Source: Arenibacter sp. ARW7G5Y1 (GTDB taxonomy: Bacteria; Bacteroidota; Bacteroidia; Flavobacteriales; Flavobacteriaceae). From it: a stretch of DNA of 50,812 nt. Positions 8,929-17,049 of this stretch are shown here, piece by piece. The translations under genes were made by a program, and so were the position numbers. Location of the stretch: positions 1 to 50,812 of the forward strand of contig NZ_QJJZ01000025.1 in NCBI RefSeq assembly GCF_003201775.1, written 5' to 3'. The notes below the pieces were generated by a model. It had not been told where the DNA came from, did not search any database, and worked only from the letters and a program-made list of their open reading frames with translations. The number at the start of each line of letters is the position of its first letter. Positions within the stretch are counted from its first letter, which is position 1.

Positions 8929-9946
8929 TCAGATCTATGTGCAGTTGAACTTTAAAAGTAGTTAATTCTTTTTGGATCTTTAAGGTATGCTTTTTTGGAT
9001 ATAGTATTTCCAATCTTTTCTTTACATTTTCCAGGCCTATTCCCCCAATGTTGTCTTTTTGCATTGGTACTTTGGGGATACTGTTTTCAATTTCAAAATT
9101 GATATTTTTATCGTCGGAGAAGATACTTATTTTTAAAAAAGCATCTGTTATCTTTTCCAAATTACCATGTTTTAGGGCATTTTCAACAAAGGGAATGAAT
9201 AGCATGGGGGCTACCTTGACAGCATCGTTTTTTATTTGAAATTCGGTTTGTATGGGATAGGTTTTGCTGCTTTTTAAGACGTACATGGCCAAATAGTCCT
9301 TTATATAATCGACCTCTTTTCCAAGGGGTACAAAAGCTTGTTCACACTCGTACAAAACATAACGCAGCATATTGGACAAGGTACTGATACCTTGTTGGGT
9401 CTTGTCCGAATTGGTAACCGAAAGCGCATAAATATTGTTTAGTGAATTGAACAAAAAATGTGGGTTGATCTGTGACTTCAGTAGTTTTAATTCAGTTTGC
9501 AAATTTTCATTCTTGTTCCTAATATTCTCTTCTTCCTTCTTTTGGGCAAACAAAAATGTCTCCACAAAAGTAGCCAGTACATAGGCAATGGACAGGACCA
9601 GGAAATGGATTAAAAATTGGGGGGGTGCCTTGGGCCGCACTCCAGGTGGTGGTCCTGCTATATGGGTTGGCCGGCCACCAAGAATTCCCACAAGAGTTTC
9701 TGAAACCAGGGCTGAACACAATACAATTACAGTTATGGAAATGATGACAAATAGAATATATTTCTTTTTGAATAAAAGGGCCGGAGCGGTATAATAGATC
9801 AATACGGCAATAACTACACATTGCAATACAAATGGAAGTGTATTCCGTTGAAGGAAAAGTACATCATCGGTCATGAGCAACCATGCCATCAGCCATACAC
9901 TAAGCCATAGCAAGATGTGAAAGAGAAATCGTTTTGTTCTGTCCAT
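8915..9946 (-). CDS. LytS-type sensor histidine kinase (pair 1)
   Basis: 343 residues. The N-terminal 135 residues hold about four transmembrane helices (FLFHILLWLSVWLMAWLLM, VLQCVVIAVLIYY, YILFVIISITVIVL, FLIHFLVLSIAYVLATFV). A proline- and glycine-rich extracytoplasmic loop lies at about residues 90-110 (GRPTHIAGPPPGVRPKAPP). A coiled linker leads to the His_kinase domain with LLKSQINPHFLFNSLNNIY (phospho-acceptor H163) and an ATPase N-box region FIPFVENALKHG. There is no periplasmic sensor domain beyond the loop. The gene precedes and overlaps its response regulator, and a -7 promoter element is visible upstream. Confidence 0.92.
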   Translation of the reverse strand: MDRTKRFLFHILLWLSVWLMAWLLMTDDVLFLQRNTLPFVLQCVVIAVLIYYTAPALLFKKKYILFVIISITVIVLCSALVSETLVGILGGRPTHIAGPPPGVRPKAPPQFLIHFLVLSIAYVLATFVETFLFAQKKEEENIRNKNENLQTELKLLKSQINPHFLFNSLNNIYALSVTNSDKTQQGISTLSNMLRYVLYECEQAFVPLGKEVDYIKDYLAMYVLKSSKTYPIQTEFQIKNDAVKVAPMLFIPFVENALKHGNLEKITDAFLKISIFSDDKNINFEIENSIPKVPMQKDNIGGIGLENVKKRLEILYPKKHTLKIQKELTTFKVQLHIDLNGNH

Positions 9947-9981
9947 GCTACAAATTAAAGGAATTAATTTTCATCACAATG

Positions 9982-9989
9982 CAAAAATA
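9982..9989 (-). promoter_or_regulatory. Bacteroidota-type -7 element for pair 1 kinase
   Basis: On the minus strand this reads TATTTTTG, matching the TAnnTTTG -7 consensus of the Bacteroidota main sigma factor. It lies 35 bases upstream of the kinase ATG at 9946. A matching -33 TTG at the normal distance is not obvious. Confidence 0.45.
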
Positions 9990-10020
9990 GGCCCTCCTGG
10001 CCCTCCATTATTTATAGTTC

Positions 10021-10060
10021 ACCGTTCGTAACACTTTATTCGCTTAAAACCTGCGTTGGT
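10021..10060. promoter_or_regulatory. Candidate LytTR binding half-sites
   Basis: ACCGTTCGT at 10021-10029 fits the published LytTR half-site pattern ([TA][AC][CA]GTTN[AG][TG]). TGCGTTGGT at 10052-10060 fits with one mismatch. They sit 31 bases apart start to start, which is three helical turns, whereas classic sites are about two turns apart. They lie between the divergent kinase and EF-hand genes. Short degenerate motifs arise by chance, so this is tentative. Confidence 0.25.
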
Positions 10061-10076
10061 TCACAGAAAGAAGCCA

Positions 10077-10104
10077 TTTGGTATTCAACCATGGGCCATC
10101 TTTG
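10077..10104 (+). promoter_or_regulatory. Candidate promoter of the EF-hand/YHYH gene row
   Basis: TTTG at 10077-10080 and CATCTTTG at 10097-10104 approximate the Bacteroidota -33 and -7 elements, with one mismatch in the -7 element and a 16-base spacer. The predicted transcript start would be about 25 bases before the EF-hand ATG. Confidence 0.35.
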
Positions 10105-10137
10105 TAGTCGAAATAGTGAATTCTAAAAACAATAACA

Positions 10138-10428
10138 ATGAAAAAAATGATAGTAAAATCGGCAGTATTAACAGCAATGGTAACCGTGTTTTTTAGCGCG
10201 AATGTTAACGCACAACAACCTCAGGGCGGACAGGGGCAAAAAGAGCCGCCATCCGTTGATGAAATTTTTGGGCAAATGGATAAGGACGAGGACGGTAAAC
10301 TTTCCAAAAAGGAAATAAAAGGCCCTCTAAAAAATGATTTTGCAAAAATAGACACCGATGAAGATGGCTACATCACCAAGGAAGAACTGGAAAAAGCTCC
10401 CAAGCCCAAAGGAAGGAAACGCGACTAG
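10138..10428 (+). CDS. Exported EF-hand calcium-binding protein
   Basis: 96 residues with a Sec signal (MKKMIVKSAVLTAMVTVFFSANVNAQ), so periplasmic or secreted. Two complete EF-hand loops are present: DKDEDGKLSKKE (D48, D50, D52, E59) and DTDEDGYITKEE (D72, D74, D76, E83). They form one canonical pair. The linker after the signal is Gln/Gly-rich, and the tail is basic (KPKGRKRD). It is the first gene after the divergent LytS/LytTR pair and sits 34 bases before the first YHYH gene, so it probably starts the operon. Calcium binding is inferred from intact loops; the partner is unknown. Confidence 0.88.
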   Translation: MKKMIVKSAVLTAMVTVFFSANVNAQQPQGGQGQKEPPSVDEIFGQMDKDEDGKLSKKEIKGPLKNDFAKIDTDEDGYITKEELEKAPKPKGRKRD

Positions 10429-10462
10429 GATATGCCCCAAATTGTAAAATTCTAAAACAAAA

Positions 10463-11467
10463 ATGATGAAAAACCTAATTCCACTTTTATTTGTTTGCAC
10501 CGTGCTTTTCATTTCCTGCAATAGTTGCAGTAACGATAGTGCGGATATTGTTGACGGAACCAAGGATGGCGATACCGCAGATGAGACCAAGGTTGTAGAT
10601 GTTGATGCATCCCTCTTTCTAACAAGTAATGGATCCGTTACCGTTACAACGGTCCCCTGTACACTTTCCGATGGTACGTCTACCGACTGCTATCAGATTG
10701 TGGCTAACAGTACCCCCGCGGACCATGAAATGGGACCATGGTGTCCGGATAATATTTCTGATGCTGCGGATAAGGGTGGAATATGGCTTGAAAATGGTGA
10801 AGTCTATGATGTTGACGGCGCCTTTATTGAAAATATGGCCAATTTCTATAACGATAGTACCTGGAAAATGTACGACGCCAATGGGGACATATATACCACT
10901 GAAACGGAAGATGATTGCGCCAATGCCGCCAACCCTAATGTAGGGGAGGAGTACGAAAATTTTTGTGTGGAATGTTTACCCTCCTATGTTACGGATTTAA
11001 CCCAGACGTATTTAATTCCAATTACGCCTGTTAAACAATCGACGTCTACGGATTTTGGCGGATTCGGCCCTCCGGGGATGGGCGGGAACGGACCTTCCCA
11101 AAGAGGCGTGGCTTTTAATGGGGTTGTTTTTGATGCCCCGGCACCTACAGACGCCATTTTAGGGGCCTATACCTTGGCACCCTTTGATGACGCAGGGGGG
11201 CATATAAATTTAAATGCAGGGTATCATTACCATGCCGCTACCGGAGTATCTACCCAATTGGCACAAGATGATGGGCATTCGGCTATGATAGGATATGCCA
11301 TGGATGGCTTTGGCCTTTATGCCCAATTGGATGCCAATGGGGAGGAACCTACGGATCTGGATGACTGTAGGGGACATTCGGACGAAACAAGGGGCTATCA
11401 CTATCATGTAGCGGCACCCGGATCAAATAGCTTTATTAATTGTTTAAATGGGGCTTACGCCAATTAA
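10463..11467 (+). CDS. YHYH-domain lipoprotein (first copy)
   Basis: 334 residues. The N-terminus is a lipoprotein signal (LFVCTVLFISC, lipid-bearing C19) followed by an acidic linker (residues about 22-50). The C-terminal half contains two YHYH signatures, GYHYHAATG (Y254-H257) and GYHYHVAAPG (Y312-H315). Between them lies a typical SAMIGYAMDGFGLYAQLDANG segment, the hallmark of the YHYH domain. A Gly/Phe-rich segment (FGGFGPPGMGGNG) precedes it. YHYH proteins are exported proteins of unknown biochemical role, often beside SCO/SenC or other redox genes; metal binding by the His/Tyr motifs is plausible but unproven. Second gene of the putative operon. Confidence 0.87.
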   Translation: MMKNLIPLLFVCTVLFISCNSCSNDSADIVDGTKDGDTADETKVVDVDASLFLTSNGSVTVTTVPCTLSDGTSTDCYQIVANSTPADHEMGPWCPDNISDAADKGGIWLENGEVYDVDGAFIENMANFYNDSTWKMYDANGDIYTTETEDDCANAANPNVGEEYENFCVECLPSYVTDLTQTYLIPITPVKQSTSTDFGGFGPPGMGGNGPSQRGVAFNGVVFDAPAPTDAILGAYTLAPFDDAGGHINLNAGYHYHAATGVSTQLAQDDGHSAMIGYAMDGFGLYAQLDANGEEPTDLDDCRGHSDETRGYHYHVAAPGSNSFINCLNGAYAN

Positions 11468-11536
11468 TATTAATTGAGAAGGATCAAAACTAAGTTGTTT
11501 GTTTTAGACTTGATTCCTTATATAAAAGATAGGATT

Positions 11537-12199
11537 ATGTACAGAAGGATTTCCATCATTTGTTTACTATTTATGGCAATGGCGGTTAAGGCCCATCAGG
11601 CAGATGTATCCACTACAATGCTGGTGGAAAAACCGGACAATAGTTGGGTGTTGCAGATTAGTGCCTCCCTAACCGCTTTTCAGCATGAAATACGCACCCA
11701 TTTTTCCGAAACACCTTATGAAACTCCAGATGAGTTTCGGCAAATGGTATTGGAACACATTAAAAACAATCTCCATATCAGTTTCAATGGAGGTGGGGAT
11801 ATTTCTTTCAGTAATGGAGTGGTTATACTAGGTCTTGAAACCAAAGTGATATTCGAGGTCTTCGGAATACCTTCGGAAATAAATTCGGTATTGGTTAAAA
11901 ATAGCGCCTTTAAGGACATCCATAGAAATCAGACTGCCTTATTTCTTTTTAAGGATGGTTTTGGCAAAGAACAATTTCTTTTAAATGAAGGCAATGATCA
12001 TACCTTGGCATTAGAGGTTGGCGGAAATAAATTTGTGGAGGCGGGCCATTATGAGGCAAGTTTGTTTTCGTCCAATATAGGGATAATTTTATGGGGTGTT
12101 TCCGCTATAGTTGTTCTAGGTGTAAGTATTTTGGGGGTAGGATTTTTATTCAAGAAATTCAAAAGCCGAAAAGAAATGCCTTTGACTATAGTTCGTTGA
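11537..12199 (+). CDS. Exported membrane-anchored protein of unknown function
   Basis: 220 residues from the ATG at 11537; upstream in-frame codons (from 11474) would place a charged extension before the signal. It has a signal peptide (MYRRISIICLLFMAMAVKAH), a domain beginning HQADVSTTMLVEKPDNSW with ASLTAFQHEIRTHF, and a single C-terminal transmembrane helix (IGIILWGVSAIVVLGVSILGVGFLF) with a basic tail. The type I topology puts the main domain in the periplasm. The HQADVS start and overall layout faintly recall DUF6702- or HupE-N-like extracytoplasmic domains, but I cannot assign it. It lies between the two YHYH genes, 69 bases after the first. Confidence 0.75.
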   Translation: MYRRISIICLLFMAMAVKAHQADVSTTMLVEKPDNSWVLQISASLTAFQHEIRTHFSETPYETPDEFRQMVLEHIKNNLHISFNGGGDISFSNGVVILGLETKVIFEVFGIPSEINSVLVKNSAFKDIHRNQTALFLFKDGFGKEQFLLNEGNDHTLALEVGGNKFVEAGHYEASLFSSNIGIILWGVSAIVVLGVSILGVGFLFKKFKSRKEMPLTIVR

Positions 12200-12340
12200 T
12201 TTTTTTCGCTGGACAACCCCCCTCCGTTCACTTAAAGGTCAAGGGTGCATATGGATTTGGAAATTTTGATGTTTCCCAATAATCGAGCTTTGTTGCAACA
12301 TAAGTTCAAAATAAACTAAAATCGTTTTAAAACAATAGAT

Positions 12341-13105
12341 ATGAAAAAAGAAGGAAAATTGAAAAAAAATATGGCGGCCATGGCACTGGCTCTGGCCTTG
12401 CTATTAACAACCTTAATTGCCTGTAGTGCAGATAGTGCTTCCGATGAGGATACTGAAGAAACTGCGGTGACCGAATTGCACGCTGCATTTTCAGCATTCA
12501 ATTCCGACGCCACCACAATTTTTTTGGACGGGTCCAATGTAGTTATAGAAACTACTGGTCTGCCCGACCATGAAACCGTGTATTGGGGAGAAGGCAATGC
12601 CCTTTATAAAGAGGAACCCGATGTGGATAGAACGCCAAGCATCATGTCCAGCAACAATAATGCCACCACAATTACCGTAGATGCCACTCCCAATTTAACG
12701 GGAAGTACCGTATCCACTCAGCTGAATACTATTGGTATTGCCGTAAGCGGGGCCTCCATCTTTAACGATCAGGAAGGAGGCGGCCCATTAAACCAAGCTG
12801 CAGCCAGTCTGGACTGGACGGGGGCCCATATAGGCCCTGGAGTATACCATTATCATTTGGAGCCCAAAGCCTTCACCGATGACGATGAGAATCTAGTGGG
12901 GATACTTTTGGACGGAGTTTTTCTTTATGGCAGAAAATGTACTTCCACCGGGACCTACCCAACAGATTTGGATTCCTCTGGAGGCCATACTACGGCAACC
13001 CAATATACAGATGGCGAAGAGGAGTACCACTATCACATCATCAATGAATTGTATTCAACAACAGGATCTTATTTGGCCTTTGCCGGTCCATATCAGGGAT
13101 ACTAA
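12341..13105 (+). CDS. YHYH-domain lipoprotein (second copy)
   Basis: 254 residues with a lipoprotein signal (ALALALLLTTLIAC). The YHYH domain occupies about residues 60-254 with GVYHYHLEPKAF (Y169-H172), LVGILLDGVFLYGRK, and EEYHYHIINELY (Y229-H232), ending in FAGPYQGY. It is shorter and diverged from the first copy, lacking the Phe/Gly-rich insert, so this is not a recent tandem duplication. It is followed 11 bases later by the YwqK-like gene. Function unknown; probably acts with its paralogue in the outer or inner membrane leaflet facing the periplasm. Confidence 0.86.
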   Translation: MKKEGKLKKNMAAMALALALLLTTLIACSADSASDEDTEETAVTELHAAFSAFNSDATTIFLDGSNVVIETTGLPDHETVYWGEGNALYKEEPDVDRTPSIMSSNNNATTITVDATPNLTGSTVSTQLNTIGIAVSGASIFNDQEGGGPLNQAAASLDWTGAHIGPGVYHYHLEPKAFTDDDENLVGILLDGVFLYGRKCTSTGTYPTDLDSSGGHTTATQYTDGEEEYHYHIINELYSTTGSYLAFAGPYQGY

Positions 13106-13116
13106 AAAAAAGGACT

Positions 13117-13716
13117 ATGCGACCATTACTTTTATTAATTGTGACTGCCTTATCCCTTATAAACTGTAAAGACGCCAATGATATAAAAAGGGTGGAGGGG
13201 GATGCCATAGAAATTTACAATGTTGAGGTATTCAAACAGGATTTGGTCCTTAACCAAATTGAAGGCAAGTGGTATTACAAAAACCGGCCTTACAATGGGT
13301 ATTCGTTGAAATTTCATCCAAATGATACTTTGGCCGAAAGATTGGGGTTTCTAAATGGCAAAAGGGAAGGGGTGGCAAAAAGATGGTCTATAAACGGAGT
13401 GCTTAGGGTAGAGTCTACCTATCGTCAAAATAAGTTGGTGGGGGTGTACAAAAGCTGGTGGGAAAATGGGGTGTTGGCAGAAGAATCCCATTACGTTAAT
13501 GGCCTAAAGCAAGGGGAAGAAAAACAATGGTATGCTACTGGGCAACTTTCCAAAGTTAGGCAATTGGTGAAGGGAAATGAGGAAGGATTGCAAAAGGCCT
13601 GGCTGCCCAATGGGAAATTATTTGTTAATTATGAGGCCAAAAACGGACGCATTTTTGGAATGCTCAGGGCTAATTCATGTTATAAATTGGAAGATGAAGT
13701 TGTTGTTAGGGATTAA
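13117..13716 (+). CDS. YwqK/MORN-repeat lipoprotein
   Basis: 199 residues with a lipoprotein signal (LLLLIVTALSLINC). Tandem MORN-like repeats follow from about residue 60: LGFLNGKREGVAKRWSINGV, then ESTYRQNKLVGVYKSWWENG, then ESHYVNGLKQGEEKQWYATG, then QLVKGNEEGLQKAWLPNG. This is the YwqK-type repeat pattern. Although some family members are labelled antitoxin, nothing here suggests a toxin partner; a lipoprotein in this place is more likely structural or binding. Its 3' end overlaps the SCO1-like gene by 23 bases, so the two are probably translationally coupled. Confidence 0.82.
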   Translation: MRPLLLLIVTALSLINCKDANDIKRVEGDAIEIYNVEVFKQDLVLNQIEGKWYYKNRPYNGYSLKFHPNDTLAERLGFLNGKREGVAKRWSINGVLRVESTYRQNKLVGVYKSWWENGVLAEESHYVNGLKQGEEKQWYATGQLSKVRQLVKGNEEGLQKAWLPNGKLFVNYEAKNGRIFGMLRANSCYKLEDEVVVRD

Positions 13717-14386
13717 GAATAAGGGGTTGGTGTTGGTTTGTTGGTTGGCATTTTTTACTAGTTGCAAGAATCAAGTAAAAAAAGAGACTGTTGAAGTAGA
13801 GGAGACCAGTAGGGTGGAATATCTTCCCTACTATAGCGATGAATCCTTTACGCCATATTGGTTAACCCCCAATAGTGAAGAGGAAAAGAGTTTCCACAAA
13901 ATTCCGGATTTCAGTTTGGTAAATCAATTGGGGGATACGGTCTCCCAAAAGACATTTGATAACAAAATCTATATAGCGGATTTCTTCTTTACGACCTGTC
14001 CCGGCATATGTTTAAAGATGACTGGGAATATGGTAAAGGTCCAGGAGGCATTTAAGGACGATCCGGAGGTATTGTTACTTTCACATTCGGTAACTCCCTC
14101 TATAGATGCTGTCCCCATACTTAAGAATTATGCCGAAAAAAACGGAGTAATAAATAATAAATGGCATTTGGTTACAGGGGACAAAACGGAAATTTACAAC
14201 CTGGGAAGAAATCAATATTTTGTAGAGAACGATTTGGGGGTGCCAAAGGATATAAACGACTTTTTGCACACGGAAAACTTTTTATTGATAGATAAAAACA
14301 AACATATTAGGGGTATTTATAATGGGTTGAACAGGGCATCCATAGCCCAACTAATTACAGATATCAAAGCTTTAAAACTGGAATAG
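13694..14386 (+). CDS. SCO1/SenC/PrrC-family copper chaperone lipoprotein
   Basis: 230 residues from the ATG at 13694, which gives a lipoprotein signal (VCWLAFFTSC, lipid-bearing C24); the longer upstream frame starting at 13577 has no signal and is rejected. The thioredoxin-like fold has the CxxxC copper site in TTCPGICLKM (C102, C106) and the distal His in FLHTENFLLID (H192). All three SCO copper ligands are therefore present. Family members deliver copper to cytochrome oxidase CuA or act in thiol redox. Here no oxidase gene is adjacent; the neighbours are YHYH and EF-hand proteins, which hints at a metal-handling unit. Last gene of the putative operon. Confidence 0.9.
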   Translation: MKLLLGIKNKGLVLVCWLAFFTSCKNQVKKETVEVEETSRVEYLPYYSDESFTPYWLTPNSEEEKSFHKIPDFSLVNQLGDTVSQKTFDNKIYIADFFFTTCPGICLKMTGNMVKVQEAFKDDPEVLLLSHSVTPSIDAVPILKNYAEKNGVINNKWHLVTGDKTEIYNLGRNQYFVENDLGVPKDINDFLHTENFLLIDKNKHIRGIYNGLNRASIAQLITDIKALKLE

Positions 14387-14579
14387 TTGATATACCCCTA
14401 TTTGCTAAAATCCTGAAACTTGTATGGGAAATTTGGACAAGGATGTATTTTAAAGATGATATCTAGCAGATGAAAATAAGCAGTAATGGGTTGATTTTAT
14501 GGCCATAGCTTCAATGGAAGGACATATTCATTGGTTTTAAAGGCGAATTTTATTAATATTAAGCCCTAATAAATACCTA

Positions 14580-16169
14580 ATGAAAATAAAATACTTTTTT
14601 GCCCTTATTCTTACAGTACTATTATTAACTACCTCAAGCTGTAAGAATAAGACTGAAGAAAAATCAGGGGTCCAGTCGGAAAGACCCAATATTCTTTTTA
14701 TAATGTCCGATGACCATACGGCCCAAGCATGGGGGATTTATGGGGGGATTCTCAAGGATTATGTGCATAACCCAAATATAAAAAGATTGGCGGCCGAAGG
14801 CTGTGTGTTGGAGAATTGTTTGGTTTCCAATTCCATTTGTACTCCCAGTAGGGCAACGATACTTACAGGGCAGTACAGTCATATAAATGGGGTTACTACC
14901 CTGGGGGCAGGCTTATCCCCAAAGCACAATAATATTGCCAAGGAACTTCAAAAGGGAGGGTATGCCACCTCTATTATAGGGAAATGGCATTTAAAACAGG
15001 AACCGGCAGGATTTGATTATTATGCCGTTCTTCCAGGGCAGGGCGATTATTGGAACCCAAGATTAAAAACAGCGGACAATTGGGAAGATTATTATGGGGG
15101 CGGAAAGGTCGTAGAAGGTTTTAGTACCGATATTATTGCAGATAAAACCATGGAATGGATAGAAAATAGGGACAAATCCAAACCCTTTATGGCCATGTGC
15201 CATTTTAAGGCCACACACGAACCTTATGATTACCCTGAACGGTTTAGCCATTTGTATCGCGATGAGGAAATTCCAGTACCGGATTCTTTTTATGATCAAG
15301 GAGCGGAAACTACTGGGCGGGTCTTTAAAGGACAATCCATAGACAACCTTCAAAAACGCTATTTGGCAGCCACTGCCGATCCATCATTGAGAAAGGATTA
15401 TATGGACTATCCGGAATTGCCCTTTTCGGTTGAGGGCTTGAGTGCCGATGAGGCACGGATGAAGACCTATCAGAAATTTGTAAAGGATTTTATGCGCTGC
15501 GGAGCTGCCATTGATGACAATATAGGTAGGTTGTTGGACTATTTGGAAAAATCCGGATTGGCAGAAAACACCATAGTAATCTATACTGCCGATCAGGGAT
15601 ATTTTTTAGGGGAGCACGGTTGGTTCGACAAACGTTTAATTTATGAGGAATCCATTCATATGCCTTTTGTAATAAGGTATCCAAAGGAGATTCCAGCTGG
15701 CACCCGAAATACCGATATTATTGAAAATGCCGATTTCTCCGCCCTGTTCGCCGATTATGCGGGAATTGAATATCCAGAAACCATGCAAGGCCACAGTTTT
15801 CGTGAGAACCTAAAGGGAAATACCCCTACGGATTGGCGCAAGCATGGTTACTACAGGTATTGGGACCATTCCAAGGATCGCCCAGGCCATTTCGGAATTC
15901 GAGGGGAGCGCTACAAGCTGGCGTTTTATTATGGAAACGGACTCAAAGTAAACGGGTATACCAAGGAAGAACAACCAGATAAATATTGGGAATTTTTCGA
16001 TTTGGAAAAGGACCCCAATGAACTTCATAATGCATATAACGATTCCGAATATCGGGATGTTATTTCCGGAATGAAAGCCGAAATACTGAAACAAAGGGAA
16101 TTACTGGGCGATCTTGACGAAGGCAATGAGGAAATACATCAAATTATCGCTGACCATTGGGAAAGTTAG
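14580..16169 (+). CDS. S1-family sulfatase lipoprotein (first copy)
   Basis: 529 residues with a lipoprotein signal (ILTVLLLTTSSC, C21). The N-terminal sulfatase domain has the metal-binding NILFIMSDDHTAQAWG (D44, D45) and the formylglycine signature CTPSR (C87) in SICTPSRATILTGQY. It also has GKWHLK at about residue 137 and TADQGYFLGEHGWFDKRL, the second metal-binding segment. The C-terminal subdomain ends near RGERYKLAFYYGN. The catalytic cysteine needs an anSME-type maturase, which is not in the window. The substrate cannot be told; neighbours do not define a glycan. It is 193 bases after the SCO1 gene, so may be independent of that operon. Confidence 0.92.
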   Translation: MKIKYFFALILTVLLLTTSSCKNKTEEKSGVQSERPNILFIMSDDHTAQAWGIYGGILKDYVHNPNIKRLAAEGCVLENCLVSNSICTPSRATILTGQYSHINGVTTLGAGLSPKHNNIAKELQKGGYATSIIGKWHLKQEPAGFDYYAVLPGQGDYWNPRLKTADNWEDYYGGGKVVEGFSTDIIADKTMEWIENRDKSKPFMAMCHFKATHEPYDYPERFSHLYRDEEIPVPDSFYDQGAETTGRVFKGQSIDNLQKRYLAATADPSLRKDYMDYPELPFSVEGLSADEARMKTYQKFVKDFMRCGAAIDDNIGRLLDYLEKSGLAENTIVIYTADQGYFLGEHGWFDKRLIYEESIHMPFVIRYPKEIPAGTRNTDIIENADFSALFADYAGIEYPETMQGHSFRENLKGNTPTDWRKHGYYRYWDHSKDRPGHFGIRGERYKLAFYYGNGLKVNGYTKEEQPDKYWEFFDLEKDPNELHNAYNDSEYRDVISGMKAEILKQRELLGDLDEGNEEIHQIIADHWES

Positions 16170-16261
16170 GAAAACAAATGTTCCACAATAAGAAAGTATT
16201 GGGCAATAACGATTATAAGTAATAGGGTAGCAAGGAAGAAATACACCCATTTTTCATTCAT
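16166..16261 (-). CDS. Possible 31-residue single-helix membrane peptide
   Basis: Minus-strand ATG at 16261 encodes MNEKWVYFFLATLLLIIVIA followed by QYFLIVEHLFS, a charged start and one hydrophobic helix. It overlaps the sulfatase stop tail to tail by four bases and lies 62 bases after the pair 2 response regulator stop. The frame stays open upstream towards the regulator, so it could also be a relic. No homologue is recognised. Confidence 0.28.
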   Translation of the reverse strand: MNEKWVYFFLATLLLIIVIAQYFLIVEHLFS

Positions 16262-16323
16262 TCTGTCAACAGGAAACTTGTAACGTGTAAACCGCTTATC
16301 CCCATTCTTGACGAACAGGCCTG

Positions 16324-17049
16324 TTACAATCCCAAAAACGCGAAGAATTGGGTCTTATGGCTTTCTCCGATTGGGATTCGGGTATCGTTGATTACAATCC
16401 GGTTCCTTTGTATGGTCTTGATGACATTAACGTTCACTACAAAAGATTTATGAACCCGAATAAATTGGTTTTGGGGTAGCTTGTCCAAAAGGTCCTTAAA
16501 GCTTAGAAGTGTCAAGATGGTCTTGTTGGTACCTTTAATATGTATCTTTAAATAATCTTTGAGGCCTTGAATGTATTCTATATCGTCCAGGTTTATTTTG
16601 ATGTTCTCGTGTTCGGATTTTACAAAAATGAACCTTTGGGTATCCCCCTGTCCTCCAATTGAAGGAAAAATATTGCCCTCCTTGGGTTGTACCTTCTGAG
16701 CCAAAATTTCTTTGGATCGTGAGATGGCCTTTATAAATCTATGGTAAGGAATCGGTTTAACCAAGTAATCTACGGCGTTAAGTTCAAATCCTTCTACGGC
16801 ATAATGTGCATAGGCGGTAGTAAAAATAAATAAGGGCCTGTTTTCCAAAGCGCTTATAAATTCCAGCCCACTTATTTGCGGCATTTCAATGTCACAAAAA
16901 ATTACATCAACTTTCTTTTCCTTAATAATTTTAATGGCATCCAAAGGATTGGTAAAAGTGCCTACTACTTCGGTAAAATCTATTTTTTTGCAATAGTCTG
17001 CCAAAACATCTATAGCCAAGGGCTCATCATCAATGATTATGCAATTCAT
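16324..17049 (-). CDS. LytTR-family response regulator (pair 2)
   Basis: 241 residues. The receiver domain has D7-D8 (IIIDDEP), phospho-acceptor D53 (VIFCDIEMP), T/Y switch (FIFTTAYAHYAVEGFE) and DYLVKPI. A linker of about 20 residues leads to a LytTR domain (KINLDDIEYIQGLKDYLKIH, FIRVHKSFVVNVNVI). Its start overlaps the kinase gene by 20 bases. Closer in sequence to pair 3 (shared IEYIQGLKDYLKI pattern) than to pair 1. Last gene of a Kelch-DUF4907-kinase-regulator row. Probable targets are the Kelch operon itself or the divergent DUF4270 genes, by proximity only. Confidence 0.93.
   Translation of the reverse strand: MNCIIIDDEPLAIDVLADYCKKIDFTEVVGTFTNPLDAIKIIKEKKVDVIFCDIEMPQISGLEFISALENRPLFIFTTAYAHYAVEGFELNAVDYLVKPIPYHRFIKAISRSKEILAQKVQPKEGNIFPSIGGQGDTQRFIFVKSEHENIKINLDDIEYIQGLKDYLKIHIKGTNKTILTLLSFKDLLDKLPQNQFIRVHKSFVVNVNVIKTIQRNRIVINDTRIPIGESHKTQFFAFLGL

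Noticed and set aside
13117..13716. YwqK protein as an antitoxin
   Set aside because: The family label comes from a few members. Here it is a lipoprotein next to a SCO1 gene and has no toxin partner.
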